From positions 124,001 through 188,000 of the forward strand of contig JAGQSC010000025.1 of NCBI GenBank assembly GCA_020439745.1: a DNA stretch of 64,000 nucleotides, given 5' to 3'. The position numbers were made by a program, and so were the translations under genes. Of the stretch, positions 63,501 to 64,000 are shown in pieces. The notes beneath the pieces were generated by a model. That model saw only the letters and a program-made list of their open reading frames with translations, did no database searches and was not told where the DNA came from. Position 1 is the first letter of the stretch, and the number at the start of each line of letters is the position of its first letter. Source of the stretch: Acidobacteriota bacterium. GTDB taxonomy: Bacteria; Acidobacteriota; Holophagae; Acanthopleuribacterales; Acanthopleuribacteraceae.

Positions 63501-63680
63501 GGTTGGGATGCCCAATCTGGGTTCAAATGCCAATCGGTTGATATGTCCAGGCAGATCTTGGGGTGTGCGTAGCGGGGTCGATACCTGCTCACTCATGAAC
63601 GCACTGAAATTAATGGGTGCATGTTTCGTGGCCAGGTTGGAACTTTGAAAGCATGTGAAGGCGATCATCAAGAAGTGCAT
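60543..63680 (-). CDS. Secreted M36 fungalysin-type metalloprotease with C-terminal tail
   Basis: A 1045-residue exported zinc protease. A short signal peptide and an FTP-type propeptide precede the M36 domain. The zinc motif is GHEWGHYWHH with the third ligand in SEGWGDV. After about residue 690 come beta-sandwich modules (GLLQITLKNSGIGNLDNLQ; a module with WWLDDISF). The last residues, DIRNLISILGGVCI, resemble the DIRDFL...C tail of the SBBP protein. AAGGA precedes the ATG. It likely digests extracellular protein. Confidence 0.94.
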   Translation of the reverse strand: MHFLMIAFTCFQSSNLATKHAPINFSAFMSEQVSTPLRTPQDLPGHINRLAFEPRLGIPTIAWITKAADAAAKSRSHETQAKNYLSMYRLLYGYTTDTLNTAQVKYIHDLGKGPIVVKFEQSLDGIGVYGAQTSVLMDRHMNLQGITGYLFPHEIHKAYIWNLNEMQAIATAFTDLTHDIVSADDFVFITQKDEYLLFDFREGTRAPQDHFFITPSRIKPVFYGTSTRLIPAYYLEVDAGTANATSSEMFAYVISAEDGQLLERTNLTVSDSYTYRVMANGAPGFEPWDGPQGNGGTPHPTGMPDGFQEPFQSPALVTLQNLPFSMNDPWLPPAATETVGNNVDAYIDRFGGDGYSPGSGDFRAAVSSPGTFDYTYDFGLAPTANTTQQNAAITQLFYVCNYLHDDYYDAGFNEAAGNAQADNFGRGGNDSDSMRSECQDGTGTNNANMSTPSDGARPRMQMFVFTGPTPDRDGTIDNGISGHEWGHYWHHRLVPVAGNRQSGAMSEGWGDVIALIMAVEEGDNLAGAYASGAYATRDLFAPPAFVDNFYFGIRRFPYSVDMTKNPLTFGHIDPTFGIPGGAPISPLGWENNGNAEVHNAGEVWCQMIWECYHDLLVAHSMEPFQDVKNLMQTYLVTSLKLSPSNPTYTEARDALLMAAYANDPADFSVFSNAFARRGMGETAVSPPRDSTTLVGVVEDYNPVPVSYVVEFVSAELDDSINSCDNDGILDAGETGLLQITLKNSGIGNLDNLQATMSSLNDVSFSNGGVMMFGSTAAGDSVTGSIEVTLNSAAGQELLNLDISYEDTMQIAPQMTSESWVVHFDRVFTRQTDDAEGLVAWDVSVDTGTQLWSVVEDGFSTSGTHAYFVPDITTALDSFLTSPAIDVNPVGDFTFSFNHRHSFESGSWDGGVLELSTDGINWIDIGASASPGYNGTITTNPASPITDRPAFVNNSPDWPAFTTVNVNLANTYAGQTVWIRFREGCDGAVGGQGWWLDDISFPTVDPLFPEPIDESGGIGSVLPSLPDWAITLDIRNLISILGGVCI

Positions 63681-63728
63681 GGTGGGTATCCTTATTGGGG
63701 CGTTAAGTCTAGGGAGCGAAACAGCCGC

Positions 63729-63734
63729 ATTATA
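63729..63734 (-). promoter_or_regulatory. Possible -10 box of the M36 gene
   Basis: A perfect TATAAT on the minus strand about 50 nt upstream of the M36 start. No good -35 box is seen at 16-18 nt, so an activator may be needed. Confidence 0.35.
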
Positions 63735-63895
63735 GATGAATCAAAGCGCTACAAGCGACCTAATTCAAAGGTCATAAGGCAAATGCAAGATCAGTAACTT
63801 TGGATGCGTCGGCAACTGTCAGTCACAAAGGTGTGTTTTCGTGGCTTACGTCCCAGCAGCAGATACGCTTGATTATCACGTCGCAAAATATTGAA

Positions 63896-63924
63896 TTGAC
63901 ATTGAGACGCAGTCTCATTATCAT
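63896..63924 (+). promoter_or_regulatory. Promoter with a Fur-box-like palindrome in the spacer
   Basis: TTGACA (63896-63901), a 17-nt spacer and TATCAT (63919-63924) form a near-consensus promoter. The spacer contains the perfect palindrome TGAGAC-GCA-GTCTCA (63903-63917), which matches 11 of 14 defined positions of the Fur-box form TGAGAAT-N-ATTCTCA. A repressor bound here would block RNA polymerase. Confidence 0.6.
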
Positions 63925-63954
63925 GCCATCCCAATGTCTGTTGGAGGTTGCGTG

Positions 63955-64000
63955 ATGCGGGAGATGGTGTGTATCTGTTTGGTGATTTTGGCCATGAATG
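63955..64000 (+). CDS. Start of a secreted or outer-membrane protein gene (partial)
   Basis: ATG at 63955 with GGAGG 8 nt upstream begins MREMVCICLVILAMN and runs off the window. The short hydrophobic stretch looks like a signal peptide. With the Fur-like operator upstream, an iron-related receptor or lipoprotein is a reasonable guess, not a call. Confidence 0.5.
   Translation, partial: MREMVCICLVILAMN

Overview
The window comes from a Gram-negative-type bacterium of about 50-55 % G+C. Evidence for an outer membrane is an MlaEFD-like lipid transport set, an OmpA-domain envelope protein and ClpA/ClpS. The mix of large secreted repeat proteins (an SBBP-repeat protein, a choice-of-anchor B protein, an M36 fungalysin), M2 and M28 peptidases, a eukaryote-type isocitrate dehydrogenase and dense two-component signalling suggests Acidobacteriota (Holophagae/Acanthopleuribacter-like) or a deltaproteobacterial lineage. 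This placement is a low-confidence inference. Genes are densely packed, often with 4-nt ATGA/GTGA/TTGA overlaps. I see no tRNA, rRNA, CRISPR array or intact mobile element.

Layout. 1-5.8 kb: murJ, a coiled-coil protein and a PilZ protein; clpS-clpA on the minus strand; a zinc-free S14/L36 pair. 5.8-8.7 kb: three tandem small heat-shock genes behind a near-consensus promoter, an EF-P family gene with an EfpL-type loop, and rpsD with a leader hairpin. 8.8-16.3 kb (minus): M28 peptidase, M2 peptidase, icd, a diacylglycerol-kinase-like gene that seems to need a CTG start, a 3'-5' exonuclease, a DUF1028 protein and a Coq4-like protein. 16.4-20.7 kb: ureohydrolase, ndh and pdxH (divergent with overlapping start codons), an unknown gene and a potassium channel.

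20.9-28.5 kb (minus): a tight five-gene operon of 4-aminobutyrate-type aminotransferase, semialdehyde dehydrogenase, carbon-nitrogen hydrolase, a large Orn/Lys/Arg decarboxylase and an ATP-grasp ligase. It looks like a basic amino acid/polyamine to GABA (or 5-aminovalerate) route with an unexplained ligase. 28.6-36.9 kb: macro-domain protein, VOC protein, a 1605-residue SBBP-repeat protein, and a FIST-domain sensor paired with a histidine kinase. 36.9-45.7 kb: a complete histidine operon controlled by a leader peptide with five consecutive His codons and an attenuator. Its genes are hisG, hisC fused to a HAD phosphatase, hisB, hisH, hisF, hisA-hisI-hisE fused, and hisD, followed by EVE-domain and RNase G/E genes.

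45.8-52.9 kb: a probable signalling system. A sigma-54-like promoter precedes an unknown gene and a DUF4332 gene. Then come an Hpt protein, a coiled-coil protein, a membrane protein with a cytoplasmic half and a periplasmic OmpA domain, a small Ras/Rab-like GTPase lacking the catalytic Gln, a hybrid histidine kinase and an NtrC-type sigma-54 activator. 52.9-64 kb: a choice-of-anchor B secreted protein, mlaEFD-like genes whose MCE protein has a beta-rich C-terminal extension, a DUF4279-like protein, an M36 metalloprotease and, at the edge, the start of a secreted-protein gene behind a Fur-box-like operator. The strongest candidates for new biology are the GTPase/OmpA/sigma-54 cluster, the attenuated histidine operon with two unusual fusions, and the decarboxylase/ATP-grasp operon.
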